In this document: positions 8,122-16,299 of the stretch, in pieces
Layout of the letters: every line of letters begins with the position of its first letter
Numbering within the stretch: position 1 is the stretch's first letter
Assembly (NCBI GenBank): GCA_030427255.1
Contig: JAUHWY010000003.1
Span: forward strand, 124,001-188,000
Direction: 5' to 3'
Length of the DNA stretch: 64,000 nucleotides
From: Bacteroidia bacterium
Lineage (GTDB): Bacteria; Bacteroidota; Bacteroidia; CAIKAF01
Position numbers and translations under genes: made by a program
The notes under the pieces: model-generated
The model's input: only the letters and a program-made list of their open reading frames with translations
Database searches by the model: none
What the model was told of the DNA's origin: nothing

Positions 8122-8924
8122 TGGTTCGGGTGAGCGACCAAATGGGCTTTGAGTTGGAGGTTCCTTCTCCTCCCAAGCGTATTGTGTCCTTGGTGCCCTC
8201 ACAAACCGAGCTCTTGGCTTATTTAGGCTTAGAAAAACAGGTGGTGGGCATTACCCGCTTTTGCACCGAACCGGAAAGCTGGTTCAAGCAAAAAGCCAGA
8301 ATTGGAGGAACGAAAGACCTCCATATTGAAAAAATTTTGGCACTTGCCCCGGATTTAGTCCTAGGAAATAAAGAGGAAAACGAGAAAGCTGCCATTGAGG
8401 CATTAAAAAAGGAAGTGCCTGTTTGGCTCAGCGATGTGCGCGACTTGGACTCGGCACTTGCTATGATTGGACAGGTGTCTAAGATGTGCGGCAAGGGGCA
8501 AGAAGGCTTGGTTTTGCAAAAGGAAATCCAAGCAGCCTTTGCCGAGTTGAAACCGCTAAGCCGACCCAAAAAAGTAGCCTATTTTATCTGGCGTAAGCCA
8601 TGGATGTTGGTTGGAGGAGACACCTTTATAGATGCCATGCTTGAGCGATTAGGCTTTGAAAACGTAGGGAGGCAATTTTCGGGGCGCTACCCAAGCCTTT
8701 CGGAAGCAGAACTAAGCACCTTAGATGCCGACTGGTATTTTTTGTCTTCGGAGCCTTACCCTTTTGGCACTAAGCACAGAGAAGAGCTGGAAACGTTGGT
8801 GCAGCCGGGAGGAAAAAGTTGGCTGGTAGACGGTGCTTTGTTTAGTTGGTATGGCAGTCGGTTGTTGCAAAGTCCCGGCTATTTTTCGAGTTTGTTGGCC
8901 CGACTAGAACAAGCTGAGGCATGA
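8121..8924 (+). CDS. BtuF-like helical-backbone metal receptor without signal peptide
   Basis: 267 residues of the periplasmic-binding-protein class III fold used by BtuF and ferrichrome-binding proteins (RIVSLVPSQTELLAYLG, then ITRFC, GGTKD, and APDLVLGNKEEN). Unlike exported members it begins without a hydrophobic signal or lipobox, so it is predicted to be cytoplasmic. It is fused head-to-tail with cystathionine beta-synthase by a TAATG overlap, and no ABC permease is next to it. The ligand (cobalamin, haem or another cofactor) is unknown. The link to a transsulfuration enzyme suggests a role in cofactor handling, which is only inference. Confidence 0.8.
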   Translation: MVRVSDQMGFELEVPSPPKRIVSLVPSQTELLAYLGLEKQVVGITRFCTEPESWFKQKARIGGTKDLHIEKILALAPDLVLGNKEENEKAAIEALKKEVPVWLSDVRDLDSALAMIGQVSKMCGKGQEGLVLQKEIQAAFAELKPLSRPKKVAYFIWRKPWMLVGGDTFIDAMLERLGFENVGRQFSGRYPSLSEAELSTLDADWYFLSSEPYPFGTKHREELETLVQPGGKSWLVDGALFSWYGSRLLQSPGYFSSLLARLEQAEA

Positions 8925-8934
8925 ATTTTGTCGC

Positions 8935-8942
8935 TATCTTTA
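8935..8942 (+). promoter_or_regulatory. -7 box (TATCTTTA) directly before lptE
   Basis: Matches Bacteroidota TAnnTTTG with one mismatch and ends four bases before the lptE ATG, so a transcript from here would be nearly leaderless. No clear -33 TTG. Confidence 0.45.
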
Positions 8943-8946
8943 TACC

Positions 8947-9438
8947 ATGAGGTTTGTGTTGCTTTTGGGCATGTTGGGAATTTGGATGAGCTGTAAGGTC
9001 AGTTTGTCGGGTATTGCCATACCGGAAGAAGCACAAACGGTAACTGTGGAGAATTTTGGAAACACGGCAGCGCTTACCAATCCTGCCTTTCCACAGCAAA
9101 TCACCGAAGATTTACGTACTCGTTTTATTAGTCAAACGCGGCTTCAATTGGTGCAAGGCGGCGGCGATTTGCAATTTAAAGGCACCATTAGTAGTTATGC
9201 CACGAGTCCTGTAGCGGTTTCCGGCAATGAAACTGCGGCATTGACCCGTCTTACGGTGGGAATCCAAGTAGACTACATCAATACCCTGCAACCGGAAAAA
9301 AGCTTCAAAAAGGGCTTTTCGCGGTTTGCGGATTTTGAAGCCAGCCAACCCTTATCGAGTGTTGAGAATACCTTGCTGCAAGAAATTTCTGAGCAGTTGA
9401 TCCAAGACGTGTTTAACGAGGCGTTTTTAGACTGGTAG
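8947..9438 (+). CDS. lptE: LptE-family LPS-assembly lipoprotein
   Basis: 163 residues. A short hydrophobic signal leads to a lipobox cysteine (WMSC, C16). The body fits the LptE family of Bacteroidota: TVTVENFGNTA, then ITEDLRTRF and a long beta-rich stretch with a GGGDLQFKGTI segment. LptE forms the plug of LptD, which inserts lipopolysaccharide into the outer membrane. The gene follows the BtuF-like gene by 22 bases but has its own -7-like box. It is convergent with pheT, with two bases between the stops. LptD is not in the window. Confidence 0.82.
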   Translation: MRFVLLLGMLGIWMSCKVSLSGIAIPEEAQTVTVENFGNTAALTNPAFPQQITEDLRTRFISQTRLQLVQGGGDLQFKGTISSYATSPVAVSGNETAALTRLTVGIQVDYINTLQPEKSFKKGFSRFADFEASQPLSSVENTLLQEISEQLIQDVFNEAFLDW

Positions 9439-9440
9439 CC

Positions 9441-11885
9441 TTAGGCCCTTAAGCGCACACCAAGCTCATCGTTAAGGGCTTTGAGCAATCGATCGGTAGC
9501 CTTTTCGGCTTCCTCGTCGCGGAGGGTGCGGTGGGCATCTCTAAACACCAATCCAATGGCCATAGAAATGAAGCCCTCAGAAACGCCTTTGCCTTGATAC
9601 ACATCAAAAAGCTGCCAAGATTCCAGTTGCTTTCCTCCCTGCTTTTTGATTACTGCTTCCATTTTTTCGAAAGGCATGTCTTGGGGCACCAAAAGGGCCA
9701 AATCTCTGCGCATGGCAGGGAATTTGGGCAGAGGCTTAAGCTTTGCTTTGCCTTGGGGAGCCAAACTCTTTAGCAGCTGCCAATGTACTTCGGCATAGTA
9801 CACCATTTGCTTGATACCGCACATTTTGGTCAAGTCTGGGCTAACCCAACCAAGCGAAGCAAGCAGTTTTCCGTCTTTTCGGGTGCGTACTGCCACTCCA
9901 TGCCCGGTCCATGGCAGGGCATCGGTAGTTTCCCACATGAGGCCTTGAATGCCTGCCTGGTCGAGCAAGCTTTTTACCCAACCTTTCATTTCGTAGATAT
10001 CGGCCGAATAGCTTCCTTTTAACCAATGTTCGGGGCCGGATTCACCGGAAGCCACCAGCGCGAGGTATTCTTCTTCCAGAAAGCGTTCGGTTTCTCGGCT
10101 CAAATAGCTTTTTCCAAACTCAAACAAACGCAGGTTGAGGTTGCGGTGATGCACATTTCGAGCCACCGTTTGCAGCAAGCCGGGTAAAAGGCCGGGCCGC
10201 ATAACAGCCAACTCTCTGCTCAATGGATTCTTAAGCGTTACCAAATACTTTGCTTGGTCAGGGTAAGCGGCTTCGGCCAAATCTTGGGGCAACATGGACA
10301 AATGCACCGCCTCAGAAAAGCCTCGCGCCGAAAGCCAAGCCGCGGTTTGCTCTTTTAAGCGGTCCCGCTCAGAAACCATGCTTCTATTGATACGGATGTC
10401 TAAGTGTCCTTCCAAAGGAATTCGGTCAAAGCCGTAAATTCTAAGGATTTCCTCGGCCACATCAGCGGGGCGGTGCACGTCGGGCCGGAAACCGGGCACC
10501 TTGAGACGCCAAGAGCTATGCCTTTCCATTTCACCTTCAAAGCCAAGCAAACGCAAGATTTCCGAGGCTTCGGTATCCGGTATTTCCACCCCTGCCAGGC
10601 GATGCAAATAAGGCATTTCAAAAGGCACAAACTTGGGAGCCGGCATTCCTTTGGTGCTTTGGTCCAGTTCATCCCCCTCAGGTTCGCCTTGCAAGATTTC
10701 CATAATCATACGGGCAGCTATGCGCAGCGCCATAGGGGTAATTGCCGGGTCACAGCCCCTTTCGAATCGGAAAGAGGCGTCGGTATGCAAGCCATGCCGC
10801 TTTGCCGTCTTACGGATGCTGGCCGGGTTGAACCAGGCAGATTCAATAAAAACACGGGTGGTTTGCTCAGAAACCCCGCTGTGTTTTCCGCCAAAAACCC
10901 CGGCAAGGCACATGGCCTTTTGGGCGTCGGCAATCACCAAATCGTCTTCGCTCAAAGCGCGGTCAATATCGTCTAAAGTGCGTAGGTGTTCGCCCTTTTT
11001 GGCTTTTCTTACCACAATTTTACCGCCCTCAATTTTATCGGCATCAAAAGCGTGTAGAGGATGGCCCAACAAAAACATAACGTAATTGGTAACGTCTACT
11101 ACCGCATTTTGAGGTTTTAGGCCAATCGCTTTTAAACGCTGAGCCAACCATTTTGGGGAAGGCCCCATGCGTAGACCGGTCAAGGTAATACCGGTATAGC
11201 GTCCGCAATCTTCTTCTGCAACAACTTCAAAGCCGATTCCGGTTCCGGTGCCGGTTAAGGGATGAAAAGCGCGCGGGAAATCCGGCATTTCAAAGCTTTT
11301 ACCTTGGGTAAAGGCCTTGGCTACAATGTCTCTACAAGCCCCAACATGCGAAGCCCCATCGGGTCGGTTCGGGGTTATATTCACGGTGAGTATGTGGTCT
11401 GTTTCCAGGGAGAAATATTGGGCCGCAGGGCTTCCCGGAGCAAGATCGGTCTCCAAGACCATAATTCCTTCATGACTGCTGCCCAAGCCCAGTTCGTCTT
11501 CGGCGCAAATCATACCCAAGGAAACTTCACCGCGAATTTTGCTCTTCTTAATGGTGAAGGGTTCGCCCTGGTTAGGATAGAGGGTGGCGCCCGGCAGGGC
11601 AACTACTACGGTTTGGCCTTGGGCCACATTGGGAGCGCCACAAACTATTTGGCGGGGAGCCTCCTCGCCGATATCTACCGTGCAAAGTCTTAATTTATCT
11701 GCATTGGGATGTGGAAGCGCCTCCAACACCTTACCAAGAACCACGTGCTGCAGGCCGCCGGGAATAAGGTCAAATGGCTCAATTTCTTCTACTTCCAACC
11801 CGGAAGAGGTAAGGTAGTCGGCCACTTCCTCCGGGCGTAAATGGGACTTCAACAGTTCGTTTATCCAAGATACTGAAATCTTCAT
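9441..11885 (-). CDS. pheT: Phenylalanine--tRNA ligase beta subunit
   Basis: 814 residues, full length. Domains in order: N-terminal region and tRNA-binding OB fold (about 40-150, with GLQHVVLGKVLEALPHPNADKL), B3/B4 editing domain (about 210-400), B5 domain (about 405-480), the catalytic-like core (about 490-680) and a C-terminal anticodon-binding ferredoxin fold (about 720-814, FPAMRRDLALLV). The protein pairs with PheS, which is not in the window. A plausible -7 box, TACCTTTG, lies at 11918-11911 on the minus strand, giving a leader of roughly 20 bases. Confidence 0.97.
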   Translation of the reverse strand: MKISVSWINELLKSHLRPEEVADYLTSSGLEVEEIEPFDLIPGGLQHVVLGKVLEALPHPNADKLRLCTVDIGEEAPRQIVCGAPNVAQGQTVVVALPGATLYPNQGEPFTIKKSKIRGEVSLGMICAEDELGLGSSHEGIMVLETDLAPGSPAAQYFSLETDHILTVNITPNRPDGASHVGACRDIVAKAFTQGKSFEMPDFPRAFHPLTGTGTGIGFEVVAEEDCGRYTGITLTGLRMGPSPKWLAQRLKAIGLKPQNAVVDVTNYVMFLLGHPLHAFDADKIEGGKIVVRKAKKGEHLRTLDDIDRALSEDDLVIADAQKAMCLAGVFGGKHSGVSEQTTRVFIESAWFNPASIRKTAKRHGLHTDASFRFERGCDPAITPMALRIAARMIMEILQGEPEGDELDQSTKGMPAPKFVPFEMPYLHRLAGVEIPDTEASEILRLLGFEGEMERHSSWRLKVPGFRPDVHRPADVAEEILRIYGFDRIPLEGHLDIRINRSMVSERDRLKEQTAAWLSARGFSEAVHLSMLPQDLAEAAYPDQAKYLVTLKNPLSRELAVMRPGLLPGLLQTVARNVHHRNLNLRLFEFGKSYLSRETERFLEEEYLALVASGESGPEHWLKGSYSADIYEMKGWVKSLLDQAGIQGLMWETTDALPWTGHGVAVRTRKDGKLLASLGWVSPDLTKMCGIKQMVYYAEVHWQLLKSLAPQGKAKLKPLPKFPAMRRDLALLVPQDMPFEKMEAVIKKQGGKQLESWQLFDVYQGKGVSEGFISMAIGLVFRDAHRTLRDEEAEKATDRLLKALNDELGVRLRA

Positions 11886-12042
11886 GCGTATAATTGCTAC
11901 AGCTAAGCTACAAAGGTAACCATAAGAATAAACCCACAGAGCCCTTGTGGAGGGGAGGACTATTGGAATTTAAAACAATAGGCAAGCTACATAGTGGCCT
12001 AAAATTCGATGGTAGGTAAGCTAAAGCAGCCGCTTAAGCAGC

Positions 12043-12050
12043 TATCTTTG
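12043..12050 (+). promoter_or_regulatory. -7 box (TATCTTTG) before sua5
   Basis: Perfect TAnnTTTG match ending four bases before the ATG at 12055. Transcription starting 5-7 bases downstream would give a leaderless mRNA. No clear -33 element. Confidence 0.55.
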
Positions 12051-12054
12051 TGGC

Positions 12055-13014
12055 ATGTTGTGCGGTAATGATATTGCTAAAGCCAAAGCCTTGCTGGAAG
12101 CAGGAGATGTGGTAGCCGTGCCAACAGAAACAGTGTATGGATTGGCCGCCAATGCTTTAAATTCCAAGGCCGTAAGTAAAATTTTTAGCGTTAAAGGAAG
12201 ACCGGATTTTGATCCCCTAATTGTGCATGCTGCCTCCAAAGAGGAGGCCTTTGCTTGGGCAAAAGAACTTCCCAACGAAGCCTTGGCCTTAGCCGAAGCC
12301 TTTTGGCCCGGACCCTTGACTTTGGTATTGCTTAAAAAAAGTGTCATTCCGTCTGAGGTCACCTCAGGTCTGGAGACTTTGGGGCTTAGAGTGCCCAACC
12401 ACGCCTTATTACGAAGTTTGCTGCAAACGCTTGACTTTCCCTTGGCGGCTCCCTCGGCCAACCCATTTGGTTACATTAGCCCCACTACAGCAGCGCATGT
12501 GGCAGACCAGTTAGGAGCGCGGATACCCTATATTTTAGATGGAGGCCCCTGCACCATAGGTTTAGAGTCCACTATTGTAGGTTTTGAATCCGGAAAAGCT
12601 GTGATTTTACGTCCGGGACATATCCAAAAGGAAGATATTGCCCAAGTAATTGGCTACACTCCCAAACGTAGGGAGAGTCCGGCAGAAAGACCGCCCGCTC
12701 CGGGCATGTTGAGCAGTCATTATTCCCCAAAAACACCCATGGAATGGATGGAGGGAAAACACCTTGTGGGGAATAACGAAGGAGTCTTATATTTTTCAGG
12801 CAGACAAAAACCGGAAGGCCATGCCTACGAAATTTTGAGTGAGCAAGGGCATTTAACAGAAGCAGCACGGAGGCTGTATGGTTGTTTAAGAAGCTTGGAC
12901 AAACAGGGTTTAAAGAAAATTTGGGTGGAGCTTATTCCGGAGGGCATAGGAAATGCAGAGGCGCTTAAGGACAGGCTGAACAGAGCAGTAGGCAAGCAAC
13001 CCCTCAGTTCTTAG
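12055..13014 (+). CDS. L-threonylcarbamoyladenylate synthase, Sua5 type
   Basis: 319 residues. Makes threonylcarbamoyl-AMP from threonine, bicarbonate and ATP, the first step of t6A37 tRNA modification. The YrdC/TsaC domain spans about 5-190 (PTETVYGLAANAL, SVKGRPDFDPL, APSANPFGYISPT). A linker (PAPGMLSSHYSPKTP) leads to the C-terminal Sua5 domain to 319, which distinguishes it from short TsaC. Its 3' end overlaps the convergent acetyltransferase-like gene by 11 bases. Confidence 0.93.
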   Translation: MLCGNDIAKAKALLEAGDVVAVPTETVYGLAANALNSKAVSKIFSVKGRPDFDPLIVHAASKEEAFAWAKELPNEALALAEAFWPGPLTLVLLKKSVIPSEVTSGLETLGLRVPNHALLRSLLQTLDFPLAAPSANPFGYISPTTAAHVADQLGARIPYILDGGPCTIGLESTIVGFESGKAVILRPGHIQKEDIAQVIGYTPKRRESPAERPPAPGMLSSHYSPKTPMEWMEGKHLVGNNEGVLYFSGRQKPEGHAYEILSEQGHLTEAARRLYGCLRSLDKQGLKKIWVELIPEGIGNAEALKDRLNRAVGKQPLSS

Positions 13015-13498
13015 AGCCAGCACTTAGAGAACAACTCAACAACTGTCCATCCTTTGCAAAACCTAAGCCTTGGAGCAAATCTTGCCACCCGCCGGTATAG
13101 GTATTGGCGTCGGTGGAGACTTTTATCACCTTAAGCGTTCTAAAACAAAACTGTAAGATTTCACGAAAGGCTTCTTCCCAGGCATCAGCAACAAAGGGTT
13201 CTTGATAGGCTAGGACATTTAGCGTGCAACTGCCTTGTTTAAAATCGCCTTCCAGGGCAAGTACCCCTTGAACGCTTCGCGTTTCGTTGTCGATGGCCAT
13301 CCAATACACCCCTTCCCCTTCGTGGTAGGCACGCATAAGTTGGTGAATCAATTGACGGAAGCTCTTTTTTTCGGTGGTTCGGTTGAGAAATACGGCCTGG
13401 TCGTTTTGCCAGAACTGGGCATCCATAATGGCCGGTTGCCTTAGCAGGAAGGCCTGGGTTTGAACCCTTGGGAAATATGGAAATGGGGGCTCATACAT
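13004..13498 (-). CDS. GNAT-like N-acetyltransferase (weak)
   Basis: 164 residues. The pattern resembles a small GNAT fold: an acidic start, central beta strands (YWMAIDNETRSVQGVLALEGDF), a helix over EAFREILQFCFRTLKVIKV, and a final GWQDLLQGLGFAKDGQLL of the kind that ends GNAT proteins. The acetyl-CoA loop (Q/RxxGxG/A) is not recognisable, so activity is uncertain. It is convergent with sua5 and overlaps it by 11 bases, which supports a real short-spacer gene. Function unknown. Confidence 0.6.
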   Translation of the reverse strand: MYEPPFPYFPRVQTQAFLLRQPAIMDAQFWQNDQAVFLNRTTEKKSFRQLIHQLMRAYHEGEGVYWMAIDNETRSVQGVLALEGDFKQGSCTLNVLAYQEPFVADAWEEAFREILQFCFRTLKVIKVSTDANTYTGGWQDLLQGLGFAKDGQLLSCSLSAGSKN

Positions 13499-13818
13499 AA
13501 GCGGTTTGCCCTTTGCTTTTTCCCCTTAAAGATTGGCCACGAGAACCCGCAGAGCATACACCACTTCCCTTGCTAAACACAAAAAAGGAATTCCAACGTT
13601 TGAATGTGAAGTTGCTTATGGAAATCATGCCGGAATCTAAAAGGGAATAGTGCTTAAGTTTCAATGTATGAAAATAGTAAACAAAAAACCAAATCAAAAG
13701 CTAAGATTGTCAATAAATTGTTGTGTTATTCTACTTATTGGACAATACGCTATCCCATATCGGCAGGTTCTGTGAACACCCGATGCCAATAAGCTTTGTA
13801 TCTTCGAAAAAAAAAGCC
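13499..13818. other. Intergenic spacer, 320 bp
   Basis: Lies between divergent genes. A 68-codon minus-strand frame (13491-13697) has no recognisable features and is not called. A -7-like box TATCTTCG at 13799-13806 precedes the enoyl-CoA hydratase ATG by 12 bases. Nothing else seen. Confidence 0.5.
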
Positions 13819-14598
13819 ATGAACTTCAATACGCTCCTTTTAGAAAAAAGTGAAGGCATAGCCCTTCTTACCATTTCTCGCCCGGAAAAGTTGAATGCCC
13901 TTAACAAACAAACCATTGAAGAGCTGAGTGGAGCTTTGGACATGTTAAGAGAAGACCAATCTGTGCGCATTTTGGTACTAACAGGAAGTGGCGAAAAAGC
14001 CTTTGTGGCAGGAGCCGATATTTCAGAATTTGCCGATTTTAATCCACAGCAGGGCAAAGCACTTGCGGCCGAAGGGCAGCAAAAGCTTTTTGACAAGGTG
14101 GCGCGCTTTCCCAAACCCGTAATTGCAGCCATCAATGGCTTTGCTTTGGGAGGAGGTCTTGAACTGGCCATGGCAGCCCATGTGAGGATAGCCTCGGAAA
14201 ATGCAAAAATGGGACTGCCAGAGCTAAGCTTGGGACTCATTCCCGGCTATGGCGGTACCCAACGCTTGGCTGAACTTATAGGCAAAGGACGTGCCTTTGA
14301 ATGGCTGTTTTCTGCCGGTATGTGGTCCGCTCAAGATGCCCTTTCTTATGGCTTGGTGAACCATGTGGTTCCTCAAAATGAGCTCATAGATACCGCCAAA
14401 TCTTTGGCAAAAAAGTTCATGAAAAACTCCTCTATGGCCATGTCCGCAGCCATCCAGGCCGTAAATGCCGGTTACGAAGATGGCGTAAATGGGTATACCA
14501 TCGAAGTAAACCTATTTGGCCAACTATTTGGCACACCGGAATTTAAGGAGGGCACAGAAGCCTTTTTGCAAAAGCGAAAACCCGATTTTAACCGCTAG
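13819..14598 (+). CDS. Enoyl-CoA hydratase/isomerase
   Basis: 259 residues from the ATG at 13819, which is preferred over an in-frame ATG 96 bases upstream because it gives the usual crotonase length and follows a -7-like box. Crotonase signatures: RPEKLNALNKQTIEEL, the oxyanion-hole loop AFVAGADISEF (about 65), NGFALGGGLELAMAAHVRIA (about 105-124) with the catalytic glutamate region GLPELSLGLIPGYGGTQRL. It hydrates 2-enoyl-CoA in fatty-acid or amino-acid breakdown. No other beta-oxidation gene adjoins it, so the exact substrate is not given by context. Confidence 0.9.
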   Translation: MNFNTLLLEKSEGIALLTISRPEKLNALNKQTIEELSGALDMLREDQSVRILVLTGSGEKAFVAGADISEFADFNPQQGKALAAEGQQKLFDKVARFPKPVIAAINGFALGGGLELAMAAHVRIASENAKMGLPELSLGLIPGYGGTQRLAELIGKGRAFEWLFSAGMWSAQDALSYGLVNHVVPQNELIDTAKSLAKKFMKNSSMAMSAAIQAVNAGYEDGVNGYTIEVNLFGQLFGTPEFKEGTEAFLQKRKPDFNR

Positions 14599-14605
14599 GG
14601 CGACA

Positions 14606-14717
14606 AGGTATCAGCACGGTAGAAACTATGCGTGAAATAGATGTCGCCGTCAAGCGCCCCTTTACGGCTTTGCGACTTTGCGTGAAACCCTTAGCGCGGT
14701 ATAAGGGCAAGCAGAGA
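14606..14717. repeat. Dispersed repeat R1, copy a
   Basis: About 110 bp containing GCGTGAAATAGATG, CTTTGCGTGAAA and TTAGCGCGGTATAAGG blocks. It shares these blocks in the same order with R1 copy b (14896-15022) and, inverted, with the cluster at 58214-58548. Confidence 0.85.
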
Positions 14718-14792
14718 TTCTGTGTTAATTTCCAAAAGGAAATAGCCAATTTTTTTTTAGCTTTGTTTCAAATCAGCAAAAGCTAGATTCGA

Positions 14793-14828
14793 AGGTTCTG
14801 CGACATTTTGTTGCAGGACCTTTTTTTC
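14793..14828 (+). terminator. Rho-independent-like terminator
   Basis: AGGTTCTGC pairs with GCAGGACCT (one G-T pair) and is followed by seven T on the plus strand. It sits about 195 bases after the enoyl-CoA hydratase stop, beyond repeat R1a, so it may end that transcript. The opposite strand lacks a good T tract. Confidence 0.7.
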
Positions 14829-14895
14829 TTCGTAATTGGCTTCATACTTGGTTTGATTCTTAAATAGGATGTACATCAATTCAAGCAACTTTCGC

Positions 14896-15022
14896 TGAGA
14901 CGCGAAGGCGCAAAGATTTCAGCGCAGTAGGCCCAATGCGTGAAATAGATGGCGCCGTCAAGCGCCCCTTTGCGGCTTTGCGACTTTGCGTGAAACCCTT
15001 AGCGCGGTATTTGGGCAAGCAG
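14896..15022. repeat. Dispersed repeat R1, copy b
   Basis: Second R1 copy, slightly longer than copy a, starting with GAGACGCGAAGGCGCAAAGA and ending at the 3' end of the glycosyltransferase gene. CTTTGCG-type short words recur inside it. No coding potential. Confidence 0.85.
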
Positions 15023-15027
15023 AGAAG

Positions 15028-16299
15028 CTAAGCGCGGCGGGATTCTACTTTTTGAATCACCTCTTGGTAGGCTTCCAGATAAGACTCCACGCCTTGGGTT
15101 AGAGCAAAGTACGCTTTGGCGCCCTCACGCAAATGCTGCATTTGGGTGCCCGAAAGCGCCAGGGCTTGGCTTATGGCTTTAGCATAGGACGCATCGTTCA
15201 ATTGGTCCACGAGGATACCACTTTTAAAATGCTCCACAATATAGTCTGAGTCACCTACCCCACGATTGCAAATAACCGGCACATTCATAGCCATCAGCTC
15301 TCCTTGTTTGGTTGGACTGCTGGCCTGCTTACTGTATGCCGCTTTAATAAAAAAGAGGGCAAAGTCTGCCAAAGAAATCACCGAAGGGAGGTCCTGCCGA
15401 CTGAATCCTTGCACACGGATGTTATCGGAAGGAATCCCAAGCTCCTTGGCCTTTTTCCATAATCCTTCGGCATCGTCACGTGTAGCTACCAACCATACCG
15501 CATCCGGCTCCTGTGTTAGCCATTGGGCAAAAAAGGCCACCATTTCGTCCACCAAATACCAGGTACCCAAAGAACCTACATATATTATTACGGTTCCGGC
15601 TTCTTCCAACCGCAACTGTTTACGCCACTTTTCAGCGGATTCTTTTGAAACCGCTGCGGGGTCAAAATGCGCCAAATCGGTACAACAGGGTATAACGCTG
15701 CAGGACCAATCGCTTTTGTTCGTTAGGTAAGGAAAAGCCTCCATAATTTCTTTTCCCTTATGGGTGAGGCTAATGACCCGATCGGCTGCCAAAAGCAATT
15801 CCTTTTCGCGGCGTTTAAAATGGGTATAAATGGCTTTGTATAACGGATTTTTTAGGTTCCAAACCCCTCCATCGACCCGCTCATCCGGGAAAAAACCACG
15901 CATGTCAAACAAAAACCCGGTGCCATGGGATTTTTTCCAGCGCAGGCCTTCCTCAGCAGTAATGTAGCTTCTGCAATGCAGCATTTGGAACGGTCTATCT
16001 CGGTAAAGTGTCCTCAATTTCCGACGAAGTTTCCACCCATCGTATAATGTGGACAGCACAGGGGGCGACTTATGGTATACCAAAGGATGCCACTCTATAC
16101 CTTCGGTTGTACAAAAAGCCTGAATGCGCGCTCCATCTTTGGCCATTCGGTCGGGCTTTTCGAAAGAGACCAAGCGCATAGAGACACCCCGCTCCACCAA
16201 GCCTTTTAGATAAGGCAGAACCTGAGACTCCCCTAAGGGGTCCGTCATACCATCGTACGACAAAAAAACAGCTTCAGTGGGATGTAAATTGTTGGGCAT
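15028..16299 (-). CDS. Glycosyltransferase family 4-like
   Basis: 423 residues with the two-Rossmann GT-B layout: N-terminal acceptor half (SYDGMTDPLGESQVLPYLKG, then LFDMRGFFPDERVDGGVW) and C-terminal nucleotide-sugar half (VIIYVGSLGTWYL, RVQGFSRQDLPSVISLADF, SPTKQGELMAMNVPVICN). The SPTKQGE stretch occupies the place of the usual E-x7-E motif. The gene overlaps the end of the upstream asparagine-synthase gene by 26 bases and is surely co-transcribed with it. Such AsnB/GT4 pairs are common in exopolysaccharide or lipid-linked glycan loci, so a surface-glycan role is inferred. Sugar and acceptor unknown. Confidence 0.88.
   Translation of the reverse strand: MPNNLHPTEAVFLSYDGMTDPLGESQVLPYLKGLVERGVSMRLVSFEKPDRMAKDGARIQAFCTTEGIEWHPLVYHKSPPVLSTLYDGWKLRRKLRTLYRDRPFQMLHCRSYITAEEGLRWKKSHGTGFLFDMRGFFPDERVDGGVWNLKNPLYKAIYTHFKRREKELLLAADRVISLTHKGKEIMEAFPYLTNKSDWSCSVIPCCTDLAHFDPAAVSKESAEKWRKQLRLEEAGTVIIYVGSLGTWYLVDEMVAFFAQWLTQEPDAVWLVATRDDAEGLWKKAKELGIPSDNIRVQGFSRQDLPSVISLADFALFFIKAAYSKQASSPTKQGELMAMNVPVICNRGVGDSDYIVEHFKSGILVDQLNDASYAKAISQALALSGTQMQHLREGAKAYFALTQGVESYLEAYQEVIQKVESRRA

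Noticed and set aside
13491-13697. 68-residue minus-strand frame
   Set aside because: Overlaps the start of the acetyltransferase-like gene and has no recognisable features.
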